A DNA stretch of 64,000 nt from Gymnodinialimonas sp. 202GB13-11 (GCF_040932485.1 NZ_JBFRBH010000001.1:1426001-1490000); one strand, 5' to 3'. Positions 39,132-48,426 are shown, counted from the first letter of the stretch. The notes: generated by a model not told the origin, from the letters alone. A program made the numbers and translations.

Positions 39132-39362
39132 CTACTTATTCCTTTCGCCCAAGTTGTCGGTGCCAGGTTTTTCTTCGTCGGACTTGGTGATGCGCGTCGC
39201 GCCAGCTGATCCGTTCTCAAACCGGCGCAATTCAGCTTTCGTGCCGGTTTTCCGCGCCAGATCACCGCCATCGCGGCCTGCATGGCTGGGGGTGGAGGGC
39301 ATGTCGCCCAGAAGCTCTTGAGTTTCGCTGCGTCCATCGCTTGATCTGTGCCGCATGGCCAT
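39132..39362 (-). CDS. Small basic protein preceding the host-attachment gene
   Basis: Seventy-six-residue hydrophilic protein (MAMRHRSSDGRSETQELLGD...), rich in Gly, Ser, Glu and Arg, probably disordered. GGAGG lies 7 nt before the ATG at 39362, a strong site. It ends 1 nt before the start of the host-attachment gene. I do not recognise a family, but the pairing and coding-like sequence support it as real. Confidence 0.65.
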   Translation of the reverse strand: MAMRHRSSDGRSETQELLGDMPSTPSHAGRDGGDLARKTGTKAELRRFENGSAGATRITKSDEEKPGTDNLGERNK

Positions 39363-39421
39363 CCTTTTTCCTCCATCGTTGAATGCACTTGTTGATCAAC
39401 GCGAGGCGCGGGTCTGGGTTC

Positions 39422-39458
39422 CGAAACGAAAAAGGCCCGCCGTTGCAGGCGGGCCTTT
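39422..39458 (-). terminator. Rho-independent terminator of the sodB transcript
   Basis: On the minus strand AAAGGCCCGCC pairs perfectly with GGCGGGCCTTT (11 bp, loop TGCAAC), followed by TTCGTTT. It lies 19 nt after the sodB stop and likely ends the sox-sodB transcript. Confidence 0.9.
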
Positions 39459-39476
39459 CAAGGAATGGTTGGCGGC

Positions 39477-40076
39477 TCACATGCGTGAAGCGACGTTTTC
39501 CCAGTTTACGAGATTGTCGAGGAAGTTCGACAAGTAAGCCGGGCGCTTGTTGCGGAAGTCGATGTAGTAGGAATGCTCCCACACATCGCAGCCCAGAAGC
39601 GCGGTCTGACCGAAGCAGAGCGGGTTCACGCCGTTTTCGGTCTTGGTGACCTTGAGGCCGCCATCGCTGTCCTTGACGAGCCAGCACCAGCCCGAGCCGA
39701 ACTGGCCAGCACCTGCGGCGGAGAACTCTTCCTTGAATTTGTCGACGGAGCCGAAGGATTCGGTCAGCGCCGCTTCCAGCTCACCCGGCATTCCGCCATC
39801 GCCCGGGCCCATCATTTCCCAGAACTGGTTGTGGTTCCAAAGCTGCGAGATGTTGTTGAAGATGCCCGACTGCGCGACAGCGTTCGCGTCGTAGGTGCCG
39901 GTGATGATCTCTTCCATCGACTTGCCGTCCCACTCGGTCCCGGCGATCAGCTTGTTGCCGTTGTCGACATAGGCCTTGTGGTGCAGGTCGTGATGATATT
40001 CCAGCGTCTCGGCGGACATGCCCTTGGAAGCAAGTGCATCGTGCGCATAGGGAAGATCGGGAAGGTCGAATGCCAT
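39477..40076 (-). CDS. sodB: Superoxide dismutase (Fe)
   Basis: Fe/Mn-family superoxide dismutase of 199 residues. Metal ligands are in EYHHDLHHKAYVD, NHNQFWEMM and DVWEHSYYID; FGSGWCWLV and the length fit the Fe type. Start at 40076 (MAFDLPDLPYAHDAL) is standard. It lies 93 nt downstream of soxG on the same strand, with a terminator at its end. Confidence 0.95.
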   Translation of the reverse strand: MAFDLPDLPYAHDALASKGMSAETLEYHHDLHHKAYVDNGNKLIAGTEWDGKSMEEIITGTYDANAVAQSGIFNNISQLWNHNQFWEMMGPGDGGMPGELEAALTESFGSVDKFKEEFSAAGAGQFGSGWCWLVKDSDGGLKVTKTENGVNPLCFGQTALLGCDVWEHSYYIDFRNKRPAYLSNFLDNLVNWENVASRM

Positions 40077-40169
40077 GTTGGCCCCCTGTTTTTCATGTGG
40101 TGCGTTCTGCGGCACAGATGGAGGCCGCAAGGGGTAAACGTCAAGGGGCCAGCTCCAGTTCCCTGACAC

Positions 40170-40742
40170 TTAGCCCTTTGCGTGATAGCCGACTTCGCCA
40201 CCTTCTTTGGCCGCTGTGCAGAGCAAATCATAAACGTATTGCGCCACGGAACGGAAGCAGATGACGGCCGCGTGGTTGTGGCTGTTCATCCAGAACGCCG
40301 CGGGCACTTGGGCCAAACGAGACCGGCGCATTTCGCGGATTGGCAGATTGCCCAGATCCGCTGGCGTGAGCTTGCCCAAAACCTCCCGCACATCACGGGC
40401 TTCGATGGTGAAGACCGCGCGCGCGTCGGAAACATTGACGGCGAGGTGGTGCGCGCTGCCCATCTCTTTTGTCAGGGTCGCCACAACCTCATCGGCCTTC
40501 GCATGGTCGCAGAACAACAGCAGCTCGTCGGGTGCCATCCAAGCGACGCCGTCCTCCTTCTTTCCGCTGCTCATGCCGCGTGGTTCAGGGATATCCGCCC
40601 CCACAGCCGCTTTCACAGCCTTTTTCGTGGCCGCCGCTCCAAGATCAGCCTTGAGCGTGACCATACCAGCAAGGCCCATCTCCTTAATGTGGGCGAAGCC
40701 AGTCTCTGACACACCCTGCAACGCGCTGACAGCATTAGACAT
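40170..40742 (-). CDS. soxG: Sarcosine oxidase gamma subunit
   Basis: Small subunit of the heterotetrameric sarcosine oxidase. The 190-residue product has the gamma-family motifs WMAPDELLLFCDH, AVFTIEARDVREVLGKLTPADL and the C-terminal FWMNSHNHAAVICFRSVAQY. ATG 40742 starts it; it overlaps the 3' end of soxA by 8 nt, implying coupling. It is the last sox gene. Confidence 0.92.
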   Translation of the reverse strand: MSNAVSALQGVSETGFAHIKEMGLAGMVTLKADLGAAATKKAVKAAVGADIPEPRGMSSGKKEDGVAWMAPDELLLFCDHAKADEVVATLTKEMGSAHHLAVNVSDARAVFTIEARDVREVLGKLTPADLGNLPIREMRRSRLAQVPAAFWMNSHNHAAVICFRSVAQYVYDLLCTAAKEGGEVGYHAKG

Positions 40743-43731
40743 TTTGCTTCTCCCCTTCCGGGTCATAGAATACGGGGCTGAGGATCTTGGTTTTGATAAG
40801 TTCGCCGTCGACGGTGTTGAACTCGATCACTTCACCCATGCGGTCGGGCCCTTTGTGAACCAAACCCATGGCGATACCGCGCGCCAGCGTGGGCGAATAG
40901 TAGGTCGAGGTCACACGCCCCTGCACATTGCCCTGCCCGTTCGCATTGGTGCCATCAGCCACACAGTAAGAGCCATCGGGCAGGACTGAGCCGTCTAGCG
41001 TTTCCAACCCGACCAATTGCCAGCGGTCCTCTGACGCGAGGAAGGTTCGTTGCTGACCGCGCTTGCCTAGGAAATCCTCTTTCTTCTTGGAGATCGCCCA
41101 GTTCAGGCCAAGGTCCTGCGGGATCACGGTGCCGTCGGTCTCGTCCCCGATCATGATGAAGCCCTTCTCGGCCCGCATGACGTGGAGCGCCTCTGTGCCG
41201 TAGGGTGTCGCTTTCCACTCTGCCCCTGCCTCATGCAGCGCATCCCAGAAGGCGCGCCCCTGGCTGGCGGGAACGGCGATCTCGTAGCTGAGTTCGCCCG
41301 AGAAAGAGATGCGGAACACGCGGGCGTCGAAGCCACCGAGCTTTCCCTCGGCCATCTGCATGAAGGGCAACGTGTCTTTGGACACATCCATGCCGCCGAG
41401 CTTCTCAAGCAGTTTGCGGGCATTCGGACCGACCACGGCGATCTGCGCCCATTGCTCGGTCACATTGGCGGTGTAGACCTTCCAATCCCACCATTCGCAC
41501 TGCAGCCAATCTTCCATGTGGGCATGGACATGATCGGCACCGCCCGAGGTCGTGTGGCACAGGAAGGTATCTTCATCGAGCCGGACAACGACGCCGTCAT
41601 CCATCAGGAACCCGTTCTCGGAACACATCAGCCCGTAACGGCATTTGCCCGGTTTAAGCGTGGACATCATGTTGGTGTAGAGCATGTCCATGAATTTCGG
41701 CGCATCCGGGCCTTTGACGATGATCTTGCCAAGGGTCGAGGCATCGAGCAGCCCGAGGGACCGGCGCGTTGCGTCAATCTCACGGTTCACGGCATCGGCA
41801 TGGCTTTCCCCATCACGCGGGAAGCAATAGGGCCGCCGCCAATGCCCGACGGGTTCCATGTAGGCGCCCTGTTCTTCGTGCCAGTCATGCATCGGCGTGC
41901 GGCGCAGCGGCTGGAAGATTTCGCCCCGCGCCTCGCCCGCAATCGCGCCCATGGAAATGGGGGTGTAAGGCGGACGGAAGGTTGTGGTGCCAACCTGTGG
42001 GATGCCCTTGTCGAGCGCATCAGCCAGCACGGCGAGGCCGTTGATATTGCTGAGTTTCCCCTGATCGGTCGCCATACCGAGCGTTGTGTAGCGTTTGGTG
42101 TGTTCGACGCTTTCATAGCCTTCCTGAGCCGCAAGCATCACGTCGGACACTTTCACGTCGTTCTGAAAATCGAGCCACATCTTGGCGCGCTTCTTGGCGC
42201 CTGCATAGGCGGGCATGACCCAAACCGGTGCCAACGGCGCCTCGCTGGCGGTCTTAACCGCTATTTCGTCTGCGTCGATGCCCAACCCTTTCAAGCCAAG
42301 GCCGACCGTCTTTGAAGCTTCACTGCCCGTCAACCCGCCTGCTGCAGTGCCGATACAGGTGACAAAGCCTTCACCGTTCTGGTTCGTCGGCGGGCGGTCC
42401 GGGTCGGGTGAGAAGCAGGCCCGCGCCTCATCCCAATTCAGCTTGCCACCGCAATGGGACCAGAGATGGACCACCGGCGACCAGCCGCCGGACATGGCGA
42501 CCGCATCGCAGGGGATTTCCTCAAAGCTGCCATCATCCTCGGCAAACGGTTGCACACGAACGGCCACCACGCGCTTGAGGCCCTTTACCTTGCTGATGGC
42601 CGATCCCGTCTTGATGGGCACGCCGAGCGCACGGACCTGTTGCGGAAGCTCCCCGTCAACCTCTGCGCGCGGGTCCACAACGCAGGCGACCTCCACCCCT
42701 GCAGCGCGGGCCGTCAGAGCGGTGCGGTAGCCATCGTCGTTGTTCGTCACGACTACGATCCGGTCGCCCGGCGTCACACCGTAGTTGACGATGTAATCGC
42801 GCACGGCCGAGGCGAGCATGACCCCCGGCTTGTCGTTACCGGGGAAGCTGAGAGGGCGTTCGATCCCGCCAGTCGCGGCCACGATATGACCGGCCCGGAT
42901 GCGCCAAAGGCGGTGGCGCGGGGCATCCTCATCATCCAGATGGTCGCTGACACGCTCATAGGCCAGGGCGTATCCATGGTCGTACACACCGGAAAGCTGT
43001 GTGCGAAGGCGGAGCGTCACATTCTCCATCTTTTCAAGCGCTTCAACGGCGTTCTTCACCCATTCATCGGCGGGCAGGCCATCGATCACATCTCCATCTA
43101 CCGGTGCGCGCCCACCCCAATGGGCGGATTGTTCCATCAGCAGCACGCGTTTGCCTGCCTTGCCCGCCGCCAGCGCCGCCATTAGGCCCGCCATGCCGCC
43201 ACCGGCAATGGCCAGATCGACATGGGCGTAGAAATGCTCATACCGGTCCGGATCGCGAGTTTCGGGATGCGGCGCCGCGCCAAGACCTGCCGATTGGCGG
43301 ATCACAGGCTCGAACACATGCTTCCAGAATGCGCGCGGGAACATAAAGGTTTTGTAGTAGAAACCCGCCGGCAAGAAGCGCGAGACCATCGAGTTAATCG
43401 CACCCACATCGAATTCAAGCGACGGCCAGTGGTTCTGGCTGGTCGCCTCCAACTTCTCAAACAACTCGGTCGTGGTGACACGTTGGTTCGGCTCATGCCG
43501 GTCCTTGCGGCCCAGGTTGACCAAAGCATTGGGTTCTTCCCCGCCACTGGCCACAATCCCGCGCGGGCGGTGGTATTTGAACGACCGGCCTACCAGCATC
43601 TGGTCATTCGCCAGAAGCGCGGAGGCCAGAGTATCGCCCGAATGTCCACGCATCCACTTGCCGTTGAAGGTGAACTTCACAGTGGTCGAACGGTCAATCA
43701 GGCGACCGTGGGTTTCAAGACGGGTGCTCAT
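40735..43731 (-). CDS. soxA: Sarcosine oxidase alpha subunit
   Basis: Largest subunit of tetrameric sarcosine oxidase, which oxidises sarcosine to glycine, methylene-tetrahydrofolate and H2O2. The 998-residue product has an N-terminal ferredoxin-like domain (about 10-110), a Rossmann domain (DLAIAGGGMAGLMAALAAG near 175; VVVTNNDDG) that binds NAD+, and a C-terminal GcvT-like folate-binding domain (about 600-990, LGLLDASTLGKIIVKGPDA, FRISFSGELSYEI). The start is directly after the soxD stop, and the 3' end overlaps soxG. Confidence 0.96.
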   Translation of the reverse strand: MSTRLETHGRLIDRSTTVKFTFNGKWMRGHSGDTLASALLANDQMLVGRSFKYHRPRGIVASGGEEPNALVNLGRKDRHEPNQRVTTTELFEKLEATSQNHWPSLEFDVGAINSMVSRFLPAGFYYKTFMFPRAFWKHVFEPVIRQSAGLGAAPHPETRDPDRYEHFYAHVDLAIAGGGMAGLMAALAAGKAGKRVLLMEQSAHWGGRAPVDGDVIDGLPADEWVKNAVEALEKMENVTLRLRTQLSGVYDHGYALAYERVSDHLDDEDAPRHRLWRIRAGHIVAATGGIERPLSFPGNDKPGVMLASAVRDYIVNYGVTPGDRIVVVTNNDDGYRTALTARAAGVEVACVVDPRAEVDGELPQQVRALGVPIKTGSAISKVKGLKRVVAVRVQPFAEDDGSFEEIPCDAVAMSGGWSPVVHLWSHCGGKLNWDEARACFSPDPDRPPTNQNGEGFVTCIGTAAGGLTGSEASKTVGLGLKGLGIDADEIAVKTASEAPLAPVWVMPAYAGAKKRAKMWLDFQNDVKVSDVMLAAQEGYESVEHTKRYTTLGMATDQGKLSNINGLAVLADALDKGIPQVGTTTFRPPYTPISMGAIAGEARGEIFQPLRRTPMHDWHEEQGAYMEPVGHWRRPYCFPRDGESHADAVNREIDATRRSLGLLDASTLGKIIVKGPDAPKFMDMLYTNMMSTLKPGKCRYGLMCSENGFLMDDGVVVRLDEDTFLCHTTSGGADHVHAHMEDWLQCEWWDWKVYTANVTEQWAQIAVVGPNARKLLEKLGGMDVSKDTLPFMQMAEGKLGGFDARVFRISFSGELSYEIAVPASQGRAFWDALHEAGAEWKATPYGTEALHVMRAEKGFIMIGDETDGTVIPQDLGLNWAISKKKEDFLGKRGQQRTFLASEDRWQLVGLETLDGSVLPDGSYCVADGTNANGQGNVQGRVTSTYYSPTLARGIAMGLVHKGPDRMGEVIEFNTVDGELIKTKILSPVFYDPEGEKQNV

Positions 43732-44052
43732 TTATGTCAGGCTCCAGTCGGGGCGTTTCGCCTTAATGGCTTTGATGATGTCAGCGGGCGGCTCGGTGGT
43801 TTGGGCGGAATAGGTGCCAAACACTTCCAGCGTTGCCGTATCGCGCGCGGCAAGGAACCACTTGCCGCAGCCCATGGCGTGGCGCCAGCGTTCAAAATGC
43901 ACACCCTTTACGTTGGGGCGCATGAACAGATATTCCTCAAACTGCTCATCGGTGGAGCCAGGGCCATAGCGCTTGAGATGTGCTTCACCGCCTGCGGCAA
44001 GCTCAGTCTCGCAGGCGTCCACGCCGCAGACGGGGCAGGTCAACGTCAACAT
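43732..44052 (-). CDS. soxD: Sarcosine oxidase delta subunit
   Basis: Zinc-binding small subunit, 106 residues. CPVC near residue 6 and the later WRHAMGCGKWFLAARDT give the Cys/His ligand set seen in SoxD; the family motif FEEYLFMRPN is present. The stop precedes the soxA start without gap, and the start overlaps the glycosyltransferase-like gene by 7 nt. These overlaps indicate translational coupling. Confidence 0.93.
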   Translation of the reverse strand: MLTLTCPVCGVDACETELAAGGEAHLKRYGPGSTDEQFEEYLFMRPNVKGVHFERWRHAMGCGKWFLAARDTATLEVFGTYSAQTTEPPADIIKAIKAKRPDWSLT

Positions 44053-44798
44053 GGGTCAGTCTCCGTAGGGAAATCGTCGGTCAGCGCCATGGGCTCGGTC
44101 GCGTCGAGCTTGGCGAGAATATCAGCGTGCAGCGCGCGGGCTTCGGCCTCCGGTGGCTTTTCGTACTTGTCCAGCGTGCTGCCCCAATGGTGCTCGGCAT
44201 AGATGCGACCGGGGCCATCATAGCGCGGGCCGGTCTTGTGTTGCGGCACGAAGAAATAGGCCGGCCAGATGCGCAGATCCGTGATCTCGTCACGGTACTT
44301 CTGCAGAAATTCGCGCAAGAAGAGGTTGCCCACCGAAATCCACGGCTGGCGTGCGGTCTCAGGTGCGTGAGCAAAGGTTTCGTGGATCTCGTCAATGGTC
44401 AGCGCCAACGTGTGTGTGCCGGGTGCCGATGCGAGATACGGTGTCAGTTTAGAGCGACGCTTGGGGTAGGTTTCATAGCAGGTATAGGTGCAAGGCTCGG
44501 AAAACAGCTCCTCGCAACACTGCAACGCTTCGAAATCCGCACCGGGCAGGAATCCGCCCTGCTCGAACAGGATCTCGTAACGCATGAGGTCCGCCACGCC
44601 CTCATAGTGCTTCTTGCGGAAATAATGCGCGATCAGGCGCTGGTTCCGCCAACGACGTCCCGTGAGATAGGCGTTGTCGAACAGGCGATAGGCCCAGTTG
44701 GGGTGCAGCCGCTTCCAGCTGTCGAGCCACCGCGTGGGCGCAGGGCGCGGGCCGATCCAGATATGGCCCAGGCGCATGGGGATGGCGACCGTAGTCAT
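44046..44798 (-). CDS. Glycosyltransferase-like protein within the sox operon
   Basis: Resembles capsular/sugar-binding-type (Gly_transf_sug) glycosyltransferases: HIWIGPRPAPTRWLDSW and GVADLMRYEILFEQGGFL are typical, about 250 residues. At the position of the usual DXD sugar-nucleotide motif it reads LPGADFEAL, so the first Asp is not in the usual place; activity is uncertain. It sits between the small membrane protein and soxD and overlaps soxD by 7 nt. I chose ATG 44798; a GTG at 44807 is also possible. Confidence 0.7.
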   Translation of the reverse strand: MTTVAIPMRLGHIWIGPRPAPTRWLDSWKRLHPNWAYRLFDNAYLTGRRWRNQRLIAHYFRKKHYEGVADLMRYEILFEQGGFLPGADFEALQCCEELFSEPCTYTCYETYPKRRSKLTPYLASAPGTHTLALTIDEIHETFAHAPETARQPWISVGNLFLREFLQKYRDEITDLRIWPAYFFVPQHKTGPRYDGPGRIYAEHHWGSTLDKYEKPPEAEARALHADILAKLDATEPMALTDDFPTETDPC

Positions 44799-44825
44799 GG
44801 CCGCCACCCACCATGGGAGAGGGTC

Positions 44826-45065
44826 TTATTCGGTCGGTGCGGGCGCTGCCGGCGCTGTTGTGTCGGCGGCAGGTGCCGTGCCTTCAACGGCTGGCACTGC
44901 GGCCCCGTCTTCGGGAAGCGTGCTTGTGCCACTGCCCATGAAGATGACGGCAAGCACGAACAATGCGATGATCCCGCCAATGAACATGAGCGCACCGGAA
45001 CCGGAGCCGCCACGGGTGGGCGGCGCGTAATCGAAAGCTTGGTTTCTGTGGTCGTAGTCAGACAT
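44826..45065 (-). CDS. Small single-pass membrane protein in the sox operon
   Basis: Seventy-nine residues: hydrophilic start (MSDYDHRNQAFDYAPPTRG), one membrane helix (about 26-44, ALMFIGGIIALFVLAVIFM), and an Ala/Pro/Thr-rich acidic tail. The ribosome site GGAGG lies before the ATG at 45065. It is not a known sarcosine oxidase subunit. Its place between soxB and the glycosyltransferase-like gene points to the sox transcript. Confidence 0.65.
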   Translation of the reverse strand: MSDYDHRNQAFDYAPPTRGGSGSGALMFIGGIIALFVLAVIFMGSGTSTLPEDGAAVPAVEGTAPAADTTAPAAPAPTE

Positions 45066-45196
45066 GAGGCATCCTCCATTTGGATGACCTCAGCCTCGCG
45101 CCCTGCCCCATTTGCCTCAACGACCACACCCAAGCGGTCGGTTCCTCGGCCGGAAAGAGCCATTTCCGACCAAAGCCGTGCGCTATTCCCTGCCGC

Positions 45197-45226
45197 GTCC
45201 CGATCACGTTTTGTGACCGGCGGGAC
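45197..45226 (-). promoter_or_regulatory. Hairpin between soxB and the downstream genes
   Basis: GTCCCG ... CGGGAC-type arms enclose GGTCAC-AAAAC-GTGATC (one G-U pair) in the 205-nt gap downstream of soxB. It may shape mRNA processing or relative expression of soxB; no U-run follows. Confidence 0.45.
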
Positions 45227-45270
45227 GTTGCCGAATGGGGGCCCATGCAATGTCGTGGTTACGGCAGACA

Positions 45271-46515
45271 CTAGTGCGCCACCCCGGCCGCAACCGACTC
45301 GTCGATGAAGCGGCCTTCCTTGAACCGCTCCATGCCGAATTCCGCCGTCAGAGGCGAATGTCCTTTGGCCATCAACTCGGCAAAGCCCCAGCCAGAGCCC
45401 GGGATTGCTTTGAACCCGCCCGTGCCCCAGCCGCAATTGATGAACACGCCATCGACCGGTGTTTTGGAAAGGATGGGCGAACGGTCGCCCGTCACATCCA
45501 CGATCCCGCCCCATTGGCGCAGCATCTTCAGACGCGAGAGCATCGGGAAGGTCTCGATCAGCGCGCGCACGGTTTCCTCAACATGATGGAATGACCCGCG
45601 CTGGGTGTAGTTGTTGTGACTGTCCGTACCACCGCCGATCACCATCTCACCTTTGTCGGACTGGCTGAGATAGCCATGGACCGTGTTGGCCATGACGACC
45701 ACATCCATGCAGGGTTTGATCGGCTCGCTGACCAGCGCCTGCAGCGGCACAGATTCCAGCGGCAGACGGAAGCCCGCCATCTCGGCCACCACGCCTGAAT
45801 GACCCGCAACGACAACGCCAAGTTTCTTGCAGCCGATGAAGCCGCGGGTTGTCTCTACGCCCGAAACTGCGCCGCCTTCACGCCGCACGCCCGTCACCTC
45901 GGTCTGCTGGATGATATCCATGCCCATGTCTGAACACGCCCGCGCATAGCCCCACGCCACCGCGTCATGGCGCGCCGTACCTCCGCGTGGCTGCCAGAGT
46001 CCGCCTAGAACCGGATAGCGCGGCCCTTCGATGTTCATTATCGGGACGAGCTTCTTGACCTCGTGTTTGTCGATGAACCGGGTATCTACACCCTGCAATG
46101 CATTCGCATGCGCTGTGCGGATGTAACCGCGTACCTCGTGATGGGTCTGCGCCAGCATGATCACGCCGCGCGGGGAGAACATGATGTTGTAGTTCAGGTC
46201 CTGGCTCAGCGTCTCGTAGAGCGAGCGCGCCTTCTCGTAGATCGCGGCCGAGGGGTCCTGCAGATAATTCGAGCGGATAATGGTCGTGTTCCGGCCCGTA
46301 TTGCCACCACCCAGCCAGCCCTTCTCGATCACCGCGACATTGGTGATGCCGAAATTTTTGCCAAGGTAATAAGCCGTCGCAAGGCCGTGCCCGCCTGCAC
46401 CCACGATGATCACATCGTAGGACGCTTTAGGCTCAGGCGAGGCCCAGGCCCGCTCCCACCCTTTATGGTGGCGGAACGCTTCGCGGGCGACGGCAAAGGC
46501 AGAATATTTGCGCAT
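45271..46515 (-). CDS. soxB: Sarcosine oxidase beta subunit
   Basis: Catalytic flavoprotein subunit of 414 residues. FAD site DVIIVGAGGHGLATAYYLG lies near residue 34; GGTARHDAVAW contains the histidine that covalently carries FMN in this family. GDRSPILSKTPVDG and NCGWGTGGFKAIPGSG are other SoxB marks. It is first in the operon soxB-(membrane protein)-(glycosyltransferase)-soxD-soxA-soxG and divergent from ccmI. Confidence 0.96.
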   Translation of the reverse strand: MRKYSAFAVAREAFRHHKGWERAWASPEPKASYDVIIVGAGGHGLATAYYLGKNFGITNVAVIEKGWLGGGNTGRNTTIIRSNYLQDPSAAIYEKARSLYETLSQDLNYNIMFSPRGVIMLAQTHHEVRGYIRTAHANALQGVDTRFIDKHEVKKLVPIMNIEGPRYPVLGGLWQPRGGTARHDAVAWGYARACSDMGMDIIQQTEVTGVRREGGAVSGVETTRGFIGCKKLGVVVAGHSGVVAEMAGFRLPLESVPLQALVSEPIKPCMDVVVMANTVHGYLSQSDKGEMVIGGGTDSHNNYTQRGSFHHVEETVRALIETFPMLSRLKMLRQWGGIVDVTGDRSPILSKTPVDGVFINCGWGTGGFKAIPGSGWGFAELMAKGHSPLTAEFGMERFKEGRFIDESVAAGVAH

Positions 46516-46720
46516 GGAAATTCACTCCGGAACCTGTTGCTTCGCTTTTCGCGCGAGACCGAAAAAAGAGGATACTCCGCGCGACCTTTGAACGCCATTT
46601 TGCGACCCCATGCCATGTTGTCGCGGCTGTGCCGAAATTGTCATGCACATATGCTTTCGCTCGGTCGCTGCGCGGCTTATGTGAAGGGGACGTTAAGTAC
46701 TCACGGAAGGGTTGCGGAAC

Positions 46721-47944
46721 ATGGCATTCTGGATCGCCGCAGGGTTGATCTGCCTCGTTGTGGCGGCTCTCGTCATCATGGCAGCGCGTCGGTCTGGCCC
46801 CGCAGAAGCACCCAAGGCGGCCTATGACCTGCAAATCTACCGCGATCAGCTTCGTGAAGTTGAGCGTGACGTTGCCCGTGGCACCCTAACCGAGGAAGAG
46901 GCCATCCGCGCCCGCACCGAAGTGAGCCGCCGCATCCTTGACGCCGACCGCACCTTGCAAGCCGAGCAGGCGCAGACCGCCGACGGCAAAGGGTCAGCGC
47001 TGATCTTCGGCGGGCTATTGGCTGCTTTCGCGATTTCGGGCTGGACATATTGGCAGATCGGCGCGCCGGGCTACCCCGACCTGCCCCTACAGGGCCGTAT
47101 CGCACTGATCGAAGATGCTCGCGAAAACCGCCCCGACCAGGCCACGGCAGAAGAGCAAGCGCCGGAGCGGCCTGAGAGACAGGTTGATCCCGAGCGCGTC
47201 TCACAAGTTGAACAATTGCGCACTATCCTCGAACAGCGCCCTGACGATACGCGCGGATTGGAACTGCTTGCAGCCAACGAAGCGATGCTTGGCAATTTTC
47301 GCGCAGCCCGAAACGCGCAAGGCCGCCTGCTGAGCCTGCTGGAAGACGACGCCACCGGCCGCCATTGGATCGACTACGCTGAGATGCTGATCTTCGCGGC
47401 GGGCGGTTATGTCTCGCCCGAGGCCGAAGACGCGCTTGTCCGTGGCCTGGCGCTTGAGCCGCGCGATGGCACCGGCCGCTATTTTGCGGGGCAGATGTAC
47501 GCGCAACAAGGCCGCCCGGACCTCGCTCTACCGATCTGGGTAAACCTACTGCGCGAAAGCCGCCCAGAGGCGCCGTGGGTGCAAGCCATTCAAGCGCAAA
47601 TTGCCGAAGTGGCGTTTGCGGCTGGCGTCGAGTTGGACCCGGCCATGCTGGAAAGCGCCGCGCCCGTCGACATCGCCGCGATGGAGGGCCTCAGCGCCGA
47701 TGAACAGGCCGAAATGATCGAAACCATGGTCGCGGGCCTTGCCGACCGTCTCGCGACCGAAGGCGGCACGCCGCAGGATTGGGCGCAACTCATCACGGCC
47801 TATGGTGTTCTCGGACGCTCCAACGCCGCGCAGATCGTGCATGATGATGCGCAGACCACTTTCGCCGAATTCCCCGAAGCGCTTGAGATCATTGATGAAG
47901 CCTTCCGCGCCGCCATGGCCCGCGCCGGTGGGGCGGCGGAATGA
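46721..47944 (+). CDS. ccmI: Cytochrome c biogenesis protein CcmI
   Basis: Inner-membrane chaperone that delivers apocytochrome c to the haem lyase. The 407-residue product has two membrane helices (about 3-22 and 91-110) separated by a cytoplasmic coil with YDLQIYRDQLREVERDVARG, the CcmI-1 signature, and a periplasmic TPR region (about 165-330). Window cytochromes at 16203 and 16668 would be clients. ATG 46721 is favoured; a TTG at 46712 is also open. It overlaps ruvX by 4 nt. Confidence 0.93.
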   Translation: MAFWIAAGLICLVVAALVIMAARRSGPAEAPKAAYDLQIYRDQLREVERDVARGTLTEEEAIRARTEVSRRILDADRTLQAEQAQTADGKGSALIFGGLLAAFAISGWTYWQIGAPGYPDLPLQGRIALIEDARENRPDQATAEEQAPERPERQVDPERVSQVEQLRTILEQRPDDTRGLELLAANEAMLGNFRAARNAQGRLLSLLEDDATGRHWIDYAEMLIFAAGGYVSPEAEDALVRGLALEPRDGTGRYFAGQMYAQQGRPDLALPIWVNLLRESRPEAPWVQAIQAQIAEVAFAAGVELDPAMLESAAPVDIAAMEGLSADEQAEMIETMVAGLADRLATEGGTPQDWAQLITAYGVLGRSNAAQIVHDDAQTTFAEFPEALEIIDEAFRAAMARAGGAAE

Positions 47945-48426
47945 TCCACGATACGCTGGAAGCGCTCGCCGGCGCTGCACGCCCGATGTCTGGCCTGATC
48001 GGCTTGGACCTTGGCACCAAAACAATCGGCGTCGCGCTGTCGGACCGTTTGCTCAATTCGGCAACCGCGCTTGAGACGATCAAACGCAAGAAGTTCACGC
48101 TGGATGCGGATCGGTTGGCCGAGCTAGCGAAACAACACGAGGTCGGCGGCATCATCCTTGGCCTGCCCCGCAACATGGACGGTACTGAAGGCCCTCGCGC
48201 GCAGGCCACCCGTGCTTTCGCGCTCAACCTCTCCCGCCGCCCGGATTTCGCTTACATGCCGCTGGCGTTCTGGGACGAACGGCTCAGCACCGTTGCGGCA
48301 GAAAAGGCACTGCTTGAGGCGGATACGACCCGCAAACGTCGCGCAGAGGTGATCGATGCGGTCGCCGCGGGCTATATCCTGCAAGGAGCGCTGGATCGTT
48401 TGCGCCATATCAGGAGCGGGTCATGA
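47941..48426 (+). CDS. ruvX: Pre-16S rRNA nuclease YqgF/RuvX
   Basis: RNase H-like nuclease that matures the 16S rRNA 5' end (YqgF; also annotated as RuvX). The 161-residue product has GLDLGTKTIGVALSD with the catalytic Asp, GLPRNMDGTEG, and FWDERLSTVAAEKAL with the Asp-Glu pair, then the KRRAEVIDAVAAGYILQGAL motif. It overlaps ccmI (ATGA) and the following DUF1289 gene (ATGA), implying coupling. Confidence 0.93.
   Translation: MIHDTLEALAGAARPMSGLIGLDLGTKTIGVALSDRLLNSATALETIKRKKFTLDADRLAELAKQHEVGGIILGLPRNMDGTEGPRAQATRAFALNLSRRPDFAYMPLAFWDERLSTVAAEKALLEADTTRKRRAEVIDAVAAGYILQGALDRLRHIRSGS

Noticed and set aside
41182-42315. Long open frame on the plus strand inside soxA
   Set aside because: Shadow of soxA, whose domains and motifs are clear on the minus strand.
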